DNA of 64,000 bases from Pseudomonas sp. S09G 359 (GCF_002843605.1 NZ_CP025263.1:5175501-5239500), one strand, 5' to 3'. Shown: positions 49,161 to 58,651, numbered from the stretch's first letter. The notes: generated from the sequence alone by a model not told the origin. Numbers and translations are program-made.

Positions 49161-50468
49161 TCAGGTCATCTGAATGATGGTCTGCATGATGGTGCTCTGG
49201 GTGGAGATGGTCTTGGCGTTCGCCTGGTAGTTGCTCTGGGCCTTGATCAGGTCCACCAGCTCGTTGGTCAGGTTGACGTTGGAGTTCTCCAGGGAGTTGG
49301 CCACGATCGAACCCAGGGTACCGCTCTGCGGAGTGTCGTAGCCCGGCTGACCCGAGGCGAAAGTCTCTCTCCAGGTGGTACCGCCCGCTGGCTGCAGGCC
49401 CTGTTCGTTGTTGAAGCTGGCCAGGGAGATCTGGCCGATGGCCTTGCTCTGCTGGTTGCTGAAGGTGGCGAACAGTACGCCGTTGCCATCGATTTTCAGG
49501 CCGGTGATCTGGCCGGTGGCGTAGCCATCGGTGACCGGCGGGTTGCGGTAGCTGGCCGAGTTGTACTGGGTAACGTTGCCCATGTTGACGGCGATGTCCG
49601 GCGCGGTCGCATTGTTTGCGGTCCAAACGCCGTTGGTGACCGAACCTGGCACCCAGTCCTTGAGCGTCAGGGTCGTGTCGGTCACGTCGGCGCCGACGAC
49701 GGTCTTGAGCTTGCCCGCGCCATCAAAGGTCAAGGTCACTGCAGGTGGATCCGTGGCCAGCCCACCGGTAGTAGGCAGCGAGCCGTCAAGGTTGCGGCCA
49801 TCGATCAAGGTGTACGACTTCCACTCGTTGGCGTCGCTTTTCACCATGTACTGCACCATGGAGTGCGAGTTGCCCTGGTCGTCATACAGCGTGGTGCTGT
49901 ACTGGGTGGTGAAGGTACTGGTATCAGACGGGTTGAACGCTTTGGTGGTCTGATCGATCACCAGCTCCGAGGAGTTCAGGTTGCTGGTGGAGTCGACTTT
50001 GGTGGACGCCTTGGGTGGCAGGTTCGCCAGGTTCAGTTGCAGGTCAACCAGCCCACCCTTGATGATCTTGCCGTCGTCGTCCGCGGCGTAGCCTTGCAGG
50101 CGCGAAGTACCGGTGTTGTTGGTGATGTAGCCGTCTTTATCCGCACGGAAAGCACCGCTGCGGGTGTACTCCAGCGAACCGTCGCTGCCTTTCTGTACGA
50201 AGAAGCCACCGCCCTGGATCGCCATGTCCAGAATGCCGCCGCTGCCATTGACGTCACCTTGGGTGAACTGCTGGGACACCGCCGCCAGGTTCACACCGTT
50301 ACCGATGCTGTTCTGGCCGGTACCCAGCTTGGACGCGGCGTAGATGTCGGCAAATTCCGCACGCGACGATTTAAAGCCTGTGGTCGCGACGTTGGCGATG
50401 TTGTTGCCGGTCACGTCCAGTTGTTTGTTGGCCGCATAGAGACCGCTAAGGCCGATATTAAAAGACAT
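49161..50468 (-). CDS. flgE: Flagellar hook protein FlgE
   Basis: The 435-residue protein starts MSFNIGLSGLYAANKQLDVT, the N-terminal rod/hook domain shared by the FlgE/FlgF/FlgG family, with NNIANVATTGFKSSRAEF. It ends in the matching C-terminal helix (LIKAQSNYQANAKTISTQ). The centre contains the D1/D2 beta domains. It polymerises as the hook outside the cell. Last gene of flgBCDE. Confidence 0.95.
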   Translation of the reverse strand: MSFNIGLSGLYAANKQLDVTGNNIANVATTGFKSSRAEFADIYAASKLGTGQNSIGNGVNLAAVSQQFTQGDVNGSGGILDMAIQGGGFFVQKGSDGSLEYTRSGAFRADKDGYITNNTGTSRLQGYAADDDGKIIKGGLVDLQLNLANLPPKASTKVDSTSNLNSSELVIDQTTKAFNPSDTSTFTTQYSTTLYDDQGNSHSMVQYMVKSDANEWKSYTLIDGRNLDGSLPTTGGLATDPPAVTLTFDGAGKLKTVVGADVTDTTLTLKDWVPGSVTNGVWTANNATAPDIAVNMGNVTQYNSASYRNPPVTDGYATGQITGLKIDGNGVLFATFSNQQSKAIGQISLASFNNEQGLQPAGGTTWRETFASGQPGYDTPQSGTLGSIVANSLENSNVNLTNELVDLIKAQSNYQANAKTISTQSTIMQTIIQMT

Positions 50469-50499
50469 GTTTCTCTCCTTCTGCCGTATTTAGCCGGCT

Positions 50500-51219
50500 C
50501 TATGTACCGATAGTCTGAATTTGCGACAGCTTGACGCTGCCCATGCCGCCCGCGAGGTTCAGCACCATTTCGCCGCCGGTCTTGCTCAATGTCACGCTGG
50601 TCACCGTGGCTGGCAGCGAAGTTGCCAGGGCCACGGCGTCGCCTTTGTCATTCTTGGTGGTGGCCGCGAAGGTATAGGTGCCGGCTGGGGCAACCTCACC
50701 CGCGTCGTTCTTGCCATCCCAGATGAAGTCGGAAGTACCGGCGCTTTGGGCACCCAGGTCGAGGGTGCGTACTACATTGCCGTTCGCGTCGGTGATCTTT
50801 ACCGTGACGTTGCCGGTCGCAGCCGTTACCGCCACCGAACCGGTCATGCTCTTGCTCGTGTCCACCAGGGCCTTGTCGGTCTGGGTGATGATCGAACGGC
50901 CTACCAGCGACGACGCCTGCAACGCTTGCGAAGAGCTGAAGTTGCTGGAGATGGCATTCACCGAGTCATTCAGGGTGTTGATGCCTTCCAGGCTACTGAA
51001 CTGCGCCAGCTGGGCCACGAACGCACCGTTGTCCTGAGGCGACAGTGGGTCCTGGTTCTTCAGCTGGGTGACCAGCAGTTGCAGGAACGCATCTTTGCCC
51101 AGCGACTGATTGCCGGTGGCAGCCGTGGAAACGCTGGACACGTTATCTGTCGCGGTCTTGACCTTAGTGTTGAAAAGGTCCTGGACTGCCGTGTTGGTAG
51201 AAGTATCAACGATGGCCAT
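50500..51219 (-). CDS. flgD: Hook-capping protein FlgD
   Basis: This 239-residue protein has the conserved LGKDAFLQLLVTQLKNQDPLSPQDN segment at about 40-64 followed by FVAQLAQFSSLEGI. The C-terminal part is an Ig/TUDOR-like beta domain with KITDANGNVVRTLDLG. It guides hook assembly and is shed afterwards. It lies 31 nt before flgE. Confidence 0.95.
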   Translation of the reverse strand: MAIVDTSTNTAVQDLFNTKVKTATDNVSSVSTAATGNQSLGKDAFLQLLVTQLKNQDPLSPQDNGAFVAQLAQFSSLEGINTLNDSVNAISSNFSSSQALQASSLVGRSIITQTDKALVDTSKSMTGSVAVTAATGNVTVKITDANGNVVRTLDLGAQSAGTSDFIWDGKNDAGEVAPAGTYTFAATTKNDKGDAVALATSLPATVTSVTLSKTGGEMVLNLAGGMGSVKLSQIQTIGT

Positions 51220-51235
51220 TATTTGGCGCCCCTTA

Positions 51236-51688
51236 TCACTGACCCAGGGTCAGGACCTTCTGCATCATGGTTTTGGCGGTGTTCATCATTTCCGCGTTGG
51301 TCTGGAACGAGCGGCTGGCGGAGATCATGTCAGCCATTTCCTCGACCACGTTGACGTTCGGGTAGTACACGTAGCCTTTTTCGTTCGCCGCCGGATGGTT
51401 CGGCTCGTAGCGGGCTTCCAGATTGCTCTGGTCCTCAACTACGCCGAGTACCTGCACGCCTTGGCCTGCCGCATCCTGGTTCTGGAACAGCGAACTGCCG
51501 CTGCCGCTTTGACCCGCCTGGCCTTCCTGAAACATGGTGGCGAACACCGGGTGGCGGGCACGGTAGGTCTGGTCAATGCTCGAAGACACGGTCTCGGCGT
51601 TGGCGATGTTACTGGCGACGGTGTTCAAGCGCGTGGTCTGCGCGCTCATGCCACTGCCGGCAATATTAAAAACACTGGCTAGGGACAT
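51236..51688 (-). CDS. flgC: Flagellar proximal rod protein FlgC
   Basis: The 150-residue protein begins MSLASVFNIAGSGMSAQTTR and ends AEMMNTAKTMMQKVLTLGQ, with NVASNIANAET in the N-terminal helix and YPNVNVVEEMADM near the end. These are FlgC-family marks. It builds the proximal rod with FlgB. It follows flgB after only 3 nt. Confidence 0.95.
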   Translation of the reverse strand: MSLASVFNIAGSGMSAQTTRLNTVASNIANAETVSSSIDQTYRARHPVFATMFQEGQAGQSGSGSSLFQNQDAAGQGVQVLGVVEDQSNLEARYEPNHPAANEKGYVYYPNVNVVEEMADMISASRSFQTNAEMMNTAKTMMQKVLTLGQ

Positions 51689-51691
51689 GGC

Positions 51692-52099
51692 TTATTCTCC
51701 ACGCAGGGCTGACATCAGCCCTTTGAATTTGCTGTTGAGCAGGGTAAAGCTGGCCTGGAAGTTCACCGAGTTCTCGGCATAGGCCGATTGCTCCAGCTGG
51801 GCGTCCACGGTGTTCTGGTCGATCGACGGCTGCATCGGGGTGCGATACAGCAGCGACTCATCACCACTGCTCAGGCCTTGCGCTTCAATATGACGGCTGT
51901 TGGTCATGTTCAAGGCGAAGGTGCCGTTCTTGGTTTTGTCCTGCTGTGCGGCTAGCACGGCGGAGAAGTCCAGGTCCCGAGCCTTGTAGTTCGGGGTGTC
52001 GGCGTTGGCAATGTTGTTGGCCAGGACTTCAGCGCGCTGGGCGCGGAAGCCCAGGGCTTGTTCGTGGATACCGAGCGCTTTATCGAAGCTGATGCTCAT
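51692..52099 (-). CDS. flgB: Flagellar proximal rod protein FlgB
   Basis: This 135-residue protein reads MSISFDKALGIHEQALGFRA and has NNIANADTPNYKARDLDF, the FlgB/FlgC rod signature. It is the first gene of flgBCDE and has a good sigma-54 promoter about 45-60 nt upstream. Confidence 0.95.
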   Translation of the reverse strand: MSISFDKALGIHEQALGFRAQRAEVLANNIANADTPNYKARDLDFSAVLAAQQDKTKNGTFALNMTNSRHIEAQGLSSGDESLLYRTPMQPSIDQNTVDAQLEQSAYAENSVNFQASFTLLNSKFKGLMSALRGE

Positions 52100-52142
52100 G
52101 GCGGAAACCTTTAGGCTGACCTGCTTTTCGTAACAAGGTCAT

Positions 52143-52159
52143 AGCAAGGCGCATGCCAG
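52143..52159 (-). promoter_or_regulatory. Sigma-54 promoter of flgBCDE
   Basis: On the minus strand CTGGCATGCGCCTTGCT matches the consensus (GG, ten bases, GC). Flagellar class II/III operons of Pseudomonas depend on RpoN with FleQ, so its presence at flgB is expected. Confidence 0.8.
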
Positions 52160-52297
52160 TTTTCGCGAGGCCCGTATTTCAAGGGTTTGCGGGATATTTG
52201 CCGGCGGCAATGCCAGAAAAGCGGCAAGCGGTTTCCGCGTGGCGCCAGTAAAGCGGCAATGGGCATTGCCGCTCTGTTGAAATTTGCCGCAGAAAAA

Positions 52298-52329
52298 AAT
52301 GTGGGAGGGGGCAAGCCCCCTCCCACATT
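52298..52329. repeat. Compact REP-derived hairpin
   Basis: A 15-nt arm AATGTGGGAGGGGGC is followed after AA by its exact complement. It is a REPIN collapsed to its outer parts, without the inner spacer. It lies just after cheR (minus strand) and could act at the 3' end of the cheV-cheR mRNA. Confidence 0.85.
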
Positions 52330-52345
52330 GTTGACCGAGTACGGC

Positions 52346-53173
52346 TTATTTCGCCTGGTAAATAATCCCCGGGCTGCACTGCACCATCTGGTAGTGATCC
52401 GGCAAGCCGTTCAGCGCTTCGGAAGCACCGAGGAACAGGTAGCCACCGCGCTTGAGCGTGCCATGGATGCGCAGCAGGATGTCCTTCTTCACCTCGGCCG
52501 AGAAGTAGATCAGCACGTTGCGGCAGAACACCATGTCGAACTTGCCCAGGCTGGCGTAGCTGTCGAGCAGGTTGAACGAGCGAAACTCCACACGGCTCTT
52601 GATCGGCGCCTTGACCGCCCAACGCCCCGCCCCTTTCGGATCGAAGTAACGTTGCAGGCGCTCCTGGGACAAACCACGGCCCAAGGCCAGGCTGTCGTAC
52701 TCGCCGGTCTTGCAGTTGGTGAGCATGGTGCCGGACAGGTCGGTGGCAACGATTTGCGCGCCGGCCTTGAGCTGGCCCATGTTGGTCCGCTCGAACTCAT
52801 CGATGGACATCGAGATCGAATACGGCTCCTGCCCCGAGGAACACGCCGCCGACCAGATTCGCAGGCGCTGGCCCGGGCTGGCCTTGATGGCTTCCGGCAG
52901 CACCTTGCTCTTGAGCACTTCAAACGGGTAGGTGTCACGAAACCACAGGGTTTCGTTGGTGGTCATGGCATCGACCACCATTTCCTTGAGCCCACTGCGC
53001 GGCTGGCCCTGAATACGCTGGACCAGCTCGCCCAAGGACTTGATGCCCTGCTGTTCCATCAGTTTGTTGAGACGGCTGGATACCAGGTACTGCTTGTTTT
53101 CACCGAGCAATATGCCACAGGCTTTTTCCAGGAAGACCCGGAACTGTTCGAAATCCAAATTACCCGTAGACAA
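52346..53173 (-). CDS. cheR: Chemotaxis protein methyltransferase CheR
   Basis: The 275-residue protein has the CheR N-terminal helical domain (about 5-75) and a SAM-binding domain with WSAACSSGQEPYS, DLSGTMLTNC and FCRNVLIYF. It methylates glutamates of chemoreceptors using SAM. The start codon is TTG, with AGAGG upstream. It follows cheV in one operon. Confidence 0.94.
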   Translation of the reverse strand: MSTGNLDFEQFRVFLEKACGILLGENKQYLVSSRLNKLMEQQGIKSLGELVQRIQGQPRSGLKEMVVDAMTTNETLWFRDTYPFEVLKSKVLPEAIKASPGQRLRIWSAACSSGQEPYSISMSIDEFERTNMGQLKAGAQIVATDLSGTMLTNCKTGEYDSLALGRGLSQERLQRYFDPKGAGRWAVKAPIKSRVEFRSFNLLDSYASLGKFDMVFCRNVLIYFSAEVKKDILLRIHGTLKRGGYLFLGASEALNGLPDHYQMVQCSPGIIYQAK

Positions 53174-53215
53174 TGATACCGCCTCTTAAATCGTGTGACC
53201 GCCAGGGAAAACCCC

Positions 53216-54148
53216 TTAGCCGTGATCTGCTGCCTTGATCCGGTCGACTACCCGGTTTGCCAGGTCATCAGGACGGAATTTGGCCAGAAAGTCATCGGCA
53301 CCGACTTTCTTGACCATCGCCTGATTGAATACACCCGACAATGAAGTATGCAGGATGATATGCAATTTTTGCATGCGTGGGTCGTTGCGTATCTCGGCCG
53401 TGAGGGTGTAGCCATCCATTTCCGGCATCTCGATGTCGGAGATCATCATCAAGAATTCTTCTTCCGGCTTCTTGCCGTCATCCACCAGCTTGCGCAGGTA
53501 ATCCAACGCCTGGCGGCCATCATTGAGGGCCACCACTTCCACACCGACGGTTTGCAGGCAACGGGTCACCTGCTTGCGCGCCACCGAGGAGTCATCCACG
53601 GTCAGCACCCGCAGGGAGATCGCCTTGTGCGCCGTTTCGGCATCCACCACACCCACGGAAATCGATTCCGAGGTGGGCGCCACTTCGGCGAGGATCTTCT
53701 CTACGTCGATGATTTCCACCAACTGGTTATCCACTCGCGTCACCGCCGTGAGGTAGTGATCACGGCCGGTGCCCTTGGGCGGCGGATGGATCTCTTCCCA
53801 GTTCATGTTGACGATGCGTTCCACCGAGCGCACCAGGAAACCCTGGGTCTTGGTGTTGTATTCGGTAATGATGACAAACGGGTTCTCACGGTCCTGCAAC
53901 GGAGCCGAACCGGTGGCCAGGGCCAGGTCGAGAATCGGGATGGTCGCACCACGGATGCTGGCAACGCCACACACCACCGGGCTGGACTTGGGCATGATCG
54001 TCAGCTTGGGGCATTGCAGCACTTCCCGCACCTTGAACACGTTGATGCCATACAGCTGCTTGCCATCCAGGCGAAAAAGCAACAACTCCAGGCGATTCTG
54101 CCCTACCAGCTGTGTGCGCTGGTTTACTGAATCCATTACACCTGCCAT
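53216..54148 (-). CDS. cheV: Chemotaxis coupling protein CheV
   Basis: This 310-residue protein has a CheW-like domain (about 15-165, with LELLLFRLDGKQLYGINVFKV) joined to a receiver domain (about 180-305) with phosphorylatable Asp in MISDIEMPEMDGYT. It couples receptors to CheA and can be modulated by phosphorylation. AGGAG lies 7 nt before the ATG. Divergent from flgA, as in P. aeruginosa. Confidence 0.94.
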   Translation of the reverse strand: MAGVMDSVNQRTQLVGQNRLELLLFRLDGKQLYGINVFKVREVLQCPKLTIMPKSSPVVCGVASIRGATIPILDLALATGSAPLQDRENPFVIITEYNTKTQGFLVRSVERIVNMNWEEIHPPPKGTGRDHYLTAVTRVDNQLVEIIDVEKILAEVAPTSESISVGVVDAETAHKAISLRVLTVDDSSVARKQVTRCLQTVGVEVVALNDGRQALDYLRKLVDDGKKPEEEFLMMISDIEMPEMDGYTLTAEIRNDPRMQKLHIILHTSLSGVFNQAMVKKVGADDFLAKFRPDDLANRVVDRIKAADHG

Positions 54149-54214
54149 GCCTTTACTCCTACGCTAAAACCTTTGGCCTATTACCTATAGGGCAGACGCG
54201 CACCCAACACTAAA

Positions 54215-54230
54215 CGGCACGAGCTTTGCA
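54215..54230 (+). promoter_or_regulatory. Sigma-54 promoter reading into flgA
   Basis: CGGCACGAGCTTTGCA matches the -24/-12 element with one change (T to C before GGCACG). The -12 GC is about 13 nt before the flgA ATG, so the transcript would have almost no leader. Confidence 0.6.
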
Positions 54231-54241
54231 ATTTACCGATC

Positions 54242-55006
54242 ATGGACATTAAAACGACAGTTTCCCGACGCCTACGATTCCCACAGTACCGCAGATTGCT
54301 CTGCGCCTGCGTGGCGCTGCTGGCTGCAAGCCTGGGAGCCGCGGCCCGCGCAGACAACGTCACCTTGCCTGATCTACTTATCGGCGTCACCCAAGGCTTT
54401 CTTGAGTTCACTGTAGAAGATTATCTGGCGACCACCCAGACGCCTGGGCGTTATGAAATCCAGGTCAGCCAGTTGGACCCTCGCTTGCGCATGCCCATGT
54501 GCGACAAGGAATTGACAGCCACCCTGGAAAGCCCGGCCCAGCCGATCGGCCGCGTGACCGTAAAGGTACGCTGTGATGGCGCCTCGCCCTGGACGGTGTT
54601 CGTGCCGGCGCAGGTCAAACTGTTTCGCGACGTAGTGGTGGTTGCGCGCCCGCTGAAACGCACCGGCATCATCGGTTTCGAGGATGTTGTACTGCGCGAA
54701 CGCGACATCAGCATGATCAGCCAGGGCTACCTGACGTCCCTCGACCAGGCCGTTGGGCAGAAATTAACCCGACCAGTGGTCACAGACCAGGTCATCACCT
54801 TGGTGCATCTTGAGCAGGCCGAAGTGATTCGCAAGGGCGACCAGGTGGTGATTTCCGCCAGCAGCGGCGCGCTGAACGTAAAGATGCCGGGTGAAGCGCT
54901 TTCCAACGGCGGCATGAGCGAACAGATCCGGGTCAAGAACCTCAACTCCAATCGCGTGATCAAGGCGCGGGTCACAGCGCCTGGCCAAGTGGAGGTGGCC
55001 TTATAG
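54242..55006 (+). CDS. flgA: Flagellar P-ring chaperone FlgA
   Basis: The 254-residue protein has a long basic N-terminus and a signal peptide (LLCACVALLAASLGAAARA) to about residue 37. The SAF/FlgA domain follows, with PTVFV-like strands and the C-terminal GQKLTRPVVTDQVITL and VKNLNSNRVIKARVTAPGQV. It assists P-ring assembly in the periplasm. First of flgA-flgM-flgN-flgZ. Confidence 0.93.
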   Translation: MDIKTTVSRRLRFPQYRRLLCACVALLAASLGAAARADNVTLPDLLIGVTQGFLEFTVEDYLATTQTPGRYEIQVSQLDPRLRMPMCDKELTATLESPAQPIGRVTVKVRCDGASPWTVFVPAQVKLFRDVVVVARPLKRTGIIGFEDVVLRERDISMISQGYLTSLDQAVGQKLTRPVVTDQVITLVHLEQAEVIRKGDQVVISASSGALNVKMPGEALSNGGMSEQIRVKNLNSNRVIKARVTAPGQVEVAL

Positions 55007-55083
55007 ACCACTGGTATCAGACGCCGGCTTTTCCTACACTGTCGACTGGGCGCCGGCCTGTGCAGTTTATTGTCAATTGCGCC

Positions 55084-55110
55084 TAAAGTTTGTCCGGGTA
55101 TGGCCGAAAA
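55084..55110 (+). promoter_or_regulatory. Sigma-28 (FliA) promoter of flgM
   Basis: TAAAGTTT, 11 bases and GCCGAAAA form the FliA consensus (TAAA-N15-GCCGATAA) with one change. It lies 38 nt before the flgM ATG, in line with class IV control of flgM in pseudomonads. Confidence 0.85.
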
Positions 55111-55147
55111 CATGGCAAGCGTCCAAATACCCAGAGGTTTTTTTATC

Positions 55148-55471
55148 ATGGTCATCGATTTCAGTCGTTTAAATAACACCCCGGCCACGTCGGGCACTAC
55201 GCGCACCACGGGTGCCAAGGACAGCGTAGAAGCCAAGGCCCAGCCACTGCCCGCCAAGGCAGAACAGGCCAGCGCCAGCCAGAGCGGGGAATCCGTACAC
55301 CTGAGCAATGAGGCTCAACAGTTGCAGAAGGTCACTGACTCGCTGCGCGATCAACCGGAAGTCAATAAAGCCCGTGTGGCCGAATTGAAACAGGCAATCG
55401 CCGATGGCAGCTATAAAGTCGACAGCAACCGTGTAGCCAGCAAGCTGCTTAATTTCGAAGCCGAGCGCTAG
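55148..55471 (+). CDS. flgM: Anti-sigma-28 factor FlgM
   Basis: This 107-residue protein has a disordered N-terminal half and a helical C-terminus ([48 protein letters not shown]) that binds and inhibits FliA. It is exported through the completed hook. The ATG at 55148 is preceded by AGAGG. Followed by flgN after 48 nt. Confidence 0.95.
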   Translation: MVIDFSRLNNTPATSGTTRTTGAKDSVEAKAQPLPAKAEQASASQSGESVHLSNEAQQLQKVTDSLRDQPEVNKARVAELKQAIADGSYKVDSNRVASKLLNFEAER

Positions 55472-55519
55472 GCAAAGGCCTGCGCCGGGCTTTTGGACGC
55501 TTAAACCCCAAGGCCAGCC

Positions 55520-55990
55520 ATGCATCACGACGAACATTTGCTTCAACTGATCATTGATGATCAAGCGCCGACGCAACAGTTGCTCGAGCTGCTCAAGGAA
55601 GAATCCCTGGCCCTCTACGGCCGGGACATGCCCTTGCTCGAAGAAATTCTCGCGCGCAAGCAGTCGTTGATTGTCCTGCTGGAACAGCACGGCAAAAAAC
55701 GCAGCCAGATCCTCATCAGCCTCGGTCTGCCGGCAGACCACGATGGCCTGGCGCAATTGGCCAGCCATTCCTCGGTGGGCGATCAACTACTGGCCCAGAG
55801 CAAAGAACTCAATCAATTGCTCGCCCAGTGCCAGGAAGCCAACCTGCTCAACGGTCAGTCGATCCAGCTTCAGCAAGCTACGACCGCCAACCAGTTGCGT
55901 ATACTTCACGGCGGAGAGCCTCCGGCGCTTTACAACGCCCAAGGTTCCACCTCGCGCCTGGTCAAGCCAAGCACCCGCAGCCAAGCCTGA
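55520..55990 (+). CDS. flgN: Flagellar chaperone FlgN
   Basis: The 156-residue helical protein has the FlgN layout, with long heptad-rich helices (LIIDDQAPTQQLLELLKEES, LAQSKELNQLLAQCQEANLL). It escorts hook-filament junction proteins FlgK/FlgL to the export gate. It lies between flgM and the PilZ-domain gene. Confidence 0.92.
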   Translation: MHHDEHLLQLIIDDQAPTQQLLELLKEESLALYGRDMPLLEEILARKQSLIVLLEQHGKKRSQILISLGLPADHDGLAQLASHSSVGDQLLAQSKELNQLLAQCQEANLLNGQSIQLQQATTANQLRILHGGEPPALYNAQGSTSRLVKPSTRSQA

Positions 55991-56086
55991 TGCCGGTTTA
56001 CGGCCCGGCCTATCCAAGGCGCGCCACATACTGGCAAAATGCCTGTTCTTGCGTGTAGTCGTATTTTGTCTGGAGATGGAAGAACC

Positions 56087-56836
56087 GTGTTCAACGCCCT
56101 TAATGCGGAAGATGCACCGCAGCCACCCAAGGTGCTCACCACGCCTCTGGAAATCGCCAGCACCTTGCGGATGCTGCAAGACAGCCATGATCCGCTGATC
56201 ATCACCTTCCATGAACGCAGCCAGCGCTTCCAGAGCTACCTGGTGGACGTCGACCGGGACAGCAACACCCTGGCCCTGGACGAAATGATCCCGCGTGACG
56301 GCGAACGTTACCTGGAAAATGGCGAGCCTTTCCGCATTGAAGGCTTCCACGACGGCGTACGCGTGGCGTGGGAAAGCAACGGCAGCCTGACTATCAGCGA
56401 AAAGGACGGCCACCGTATCTACACCGGCGGCCTGCCTGACGAGGTGGTCTACCATCAGCGCCGCAATGCCTTCCGCGCCGCCTTGAAGCTGGCTCAACTG
56501 GTCAACATCGAACTGGGTGGCGAGAAGCTTAAGGCACCGGTCAGCGGCAAACTGCTGGATATTTCCGCCACCGGCTGCAAATTGCGCTTTGAAGGCGACA
56601 TCTCCGAGCGCCTGCAACTGGGCCAGGTCTATGACCGCTTTATCGCCGCCCTGCCCTTTGGCAGCATGACCACCTCGGTCGAACTGCGTTACCTGCACTT
56701 CGAAGAGAAGATCAACACCACCTTCGCCGGCGTGCGCTTCCACAACATGAGTGGGTTGGTGCAGCGCCAGGTCGAGCGGTTCGTGTACCAGCTGCAACGC
56801 GAAGCCCGGCGCTTCGACAAAGACGACGATTTTTAA
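56087..56836 (+). CDS. flgZ: Cyclic-di-GMP-binding flagellar brake FlgZ (YcgR-type)
   Basis: The 249-residue protein has an N-terminal YcgR_N domain and a C-terminal PilZ domain starting near 125, with RRNAFRA (c-di-GMP RxxxR motif) and [11 protein letters not shown] (D/NxSxxG motif). It slows flagellar motion at high c-di-GMP. The start is GTG at 56087 with GGAAGA nearby, because no ATG fits the conserved beginning. Placement after flgMN matches the FlgZ gene of other pseudomonads. Confidence 0.9.
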   Translation: MFNALNAEDAPQPPKVLTTPLEIASTLRMLQDSHDPLIITFHERSQRFQSYLVDVDRDSNTLALDEMIPRDGERYLENGEPFRIEGFHDGVRVAWESNGSLTISEKDGHRIYTGGLPDEVVYHQRRNAFRAALKLAQLVNIELGGEKLKAPVSGKLLDISATGCKLRFEGDISERLQLGQVYDRFIAALPFGSMTTSVELRYLHFEEKINTTFAGVRFHNMSGLVQRQVERFVYQLQREARRFDKDDDF

Positions 56837-56854
56837 GCATTAAAGATCGCGACA

Positions 56855-56891
56855 AAAAACGGGCAGATCCTGATGGGATCTGCCCGTTTTT
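56855..56891. terminator. Bidirectional terminator between flgZ and the MFS gene
   Basis: AAAACGGGCAGATCC and GGGATCTGCCCGTTTTT flank TGAT. Both strands have a T-tract after the stem, so it serves both convergent genes. Confidence 0.9.
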
Positions 56892-56895
56892 GCTT

Positions 56896-58275
56896 TCAGG
56901 GGCGCGCCCTGCTCAAGTCGTGGGGATGTTCGTCCGGGTCCAGTGGGTCAGTCGGCGCTTCGGCGACCGGCTCATCTGCAGGTGCTTCGGGCTCGGTTTC
57001 AGGCTCAGGGGCGGTGGTTTGCATCTGTTCCTGCACCACCGCCTCATCCACCCGCGGATCGAGGCAGGCCACCAGCGGCGAGCTGGACATGCTGTCGGGC
57101 ATTGCCACATGGTGCAACGGCGCGTCGTCGACCTGATGCAGGTTGGTCACCGCTTTCGGGCGGATGCGCCACACCAGGATCAACGCACACAGGCTGAAAA
57201 ACGCATAAAGCATGTGGCTGCCGAACATTTTCATCACCACACCGGCGAGCAACGGCCCGATGCTGGCGCCCACCCCGTAGGTCACCAACAACATGGCCGT
57301 GAGCGACACGCGGCGGTCACCTTCCACATGGTCATTGGAAAACGCCACCGCCAACGGATACAGGCAGAACTGCACCAGCGAACACAAGAAGCCCGCCACG
57401 AACAAAACTTCCAGCGGCACTTTAGTCAGCACCGCCAACGGCAGTGCCGCCACCGCCAGGCACAGGGCAAAGCAGCGAATCAGTAGAGCGCGGTCATAGC
57501 GGTCCGACAACCAGCCCAATGGCCACTGCACCACCAAGCCGGCAAAAATACAGCTACCCATAAACAGACCCACCTGCTCGGTGGTCAGGCCTTGCTGGGA
57601 GGCGTAGAGCGGCGCCAGACCGTAGAACGACCCCACGATCAACCCAGCACCCAGCACCGTACTCAGCGACTGCGGCACACGCTTGATAAAGAAGCGCGGC
57701 TCCATCGGTGCAGGGTGCAAGGGCGCCGGGTGAATACGCCGGGTCATGGCCACCGGCACCAGGCACAGGGCAAAACACAGCGCCACGAGCATCAGCAATT
57801 CGAGGCCGAGCTGGGGGTGCATCACCAGAATCAACTGACCCAGCACCAGCCCCAGGTAGGACGCGATCATATAGCCGCTGAACACCGCGCCACGCTGCTT
57901 GGCGTCCGCCTGCTCATTGAGCCAGCTTTCGATGACCATGTACTGGCACATCATCCCCAGGCCCACGATCATCCGCAGCACGATCCAGGCCGGCAGCCAG
58001 TTGATCAGGCCGTGGCCCAACACCGCCGCACCGACGATCCCGGCACAGGTAGCGTAAGCCCGGATGTGCCCGACACGGCCAATCAGGCGATGCCCGATCT
58101 TGCCACCCAGCACCAGGCCAAAATAGTTGGCCGCCATCAGCGCACCTACCCACAGGCTGTCGACATGATCGGCGGCCAGGCGCAGGGCCAGGTAGGTACT
58201 GAGCAGGCCGGAGCCGATCAGCATCATCAAGGAAGCGAAATAAAGGGCTCGAAAAGGTTTCCAGATCTGGCGCAT
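56896..58275 (-). CDS. MFS transporter (YcaD-like) with acidic tail
   Basis: The 459-residue protein has about twelve membrane segments and a cytoplasmic loop after segment 2 (IGHRLIGRVGHIRAYA). The C-terminus extends 50-60 residues past the last segment as an acidic Pro/Glu/Ala-rich tail (PEPETEPEAPADEPVAEAP). The ATG at 58275 (MRQIWKPFRALYF) is chosen over a frame starting at 58362. It resembles the YcaD/TCR-8 family of MFS carriers of unknown substrate. Confidence 0.87.
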   Translation of the reverse strand: MRQIWKPFRALYFASLMMLIGSGLLSTYLALRLAADHVDSLWVGALMAANYFGLVLGGKIGHRLIGRVGHIRAYATCAGIVGAAVLGHGLINWLPAWIVLRMIVGLGMMCQYMVIESWLNEQADAKQRGAVFSGYMIASYLGLVLGQLILVMHPQLGLELLMLVALCFALCLVPVAMTRRIHPAPLHPAPMEPRFFIKRVPQSLSTVLGAGLIVGSFYGLAPLYASQQGLTTEQVGLFMGSCIFAGLVVQWPLGWLSDRYDRALLIRCFALCLAVAALPLAVLTKVPLEVLFVAGFLCSLVQFCLYPLAVAFSNDHVEGDRRVSLTAMLLVTYGVGASIGPLLAGVVMKMFGSHMLYAFFSLCALILVWRIRPKAVTNLHQVDDAPLHHVAMPDSMSSSPLVACLDPRVDEAVVQEQMQTTAPEPETEPEAPADEPVAEAPTDPLDPDEHPHDLSRARP

Positions 58276-58508
58276 CGGCGTTCCGAGCGGCTCCTTGCAG
58301 TGAGAGACAGGGCTATCGGCATGATAGTCCCGGGTTGCCGGGTCCGGACAGGCAAAAGGCACTGATTCCGGGGATTATTTTGCTTAACAGCTCAGACGCT
58401 GCCGGGGGGCGTGCAAGGTACACCGTTATGGAAAATACCCGCCGGCACCTGCTGTGAACCTCGATCGGCGGCAAGGTTCGACCGGTGTTCGAAAAGAACC
58501 CACGCACA

Positions 58509-58546
58509 CAAAAAAGCCCCGCCAGGAGGTGCTGTGCGGGGCTTTT
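58509..58546 (-). terminator. Intrinsic terminator of tRNA-Arg(CCT)
   Basis: On the minus strand GCCCCGC pairs with GCGGGGC and is followed by TTTTTTG. It lies just after the tRNA gene. Confidence 0.85.
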
Positions 58547-58574
58547 ATACGGGCAGCTTTAGGTGCCGAGAATC

Positions 58575-58651
58575 TGGTGTCCCAGGGCCGGTTCGAACGG
58601 CCAACCTTCCCCTTAGGAGGGGGATGCTCTATCCAATTGAGCTACTGGGAC
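58575..58651 (-). tRNA. tRNA-Arg (anticodon CCT)
   Basis: The 77-nt gene begins GTCCCAG on the minus strand and pairs with CTGGGAC, then A and an encoded CCA. The anticodon stem TCCCC/GGGGA holds loop CTCCTAA with anticodon CCT. T-arm GGCCGTTCGAACCGGCC and D-arm are complete. Confidence 0.95.
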
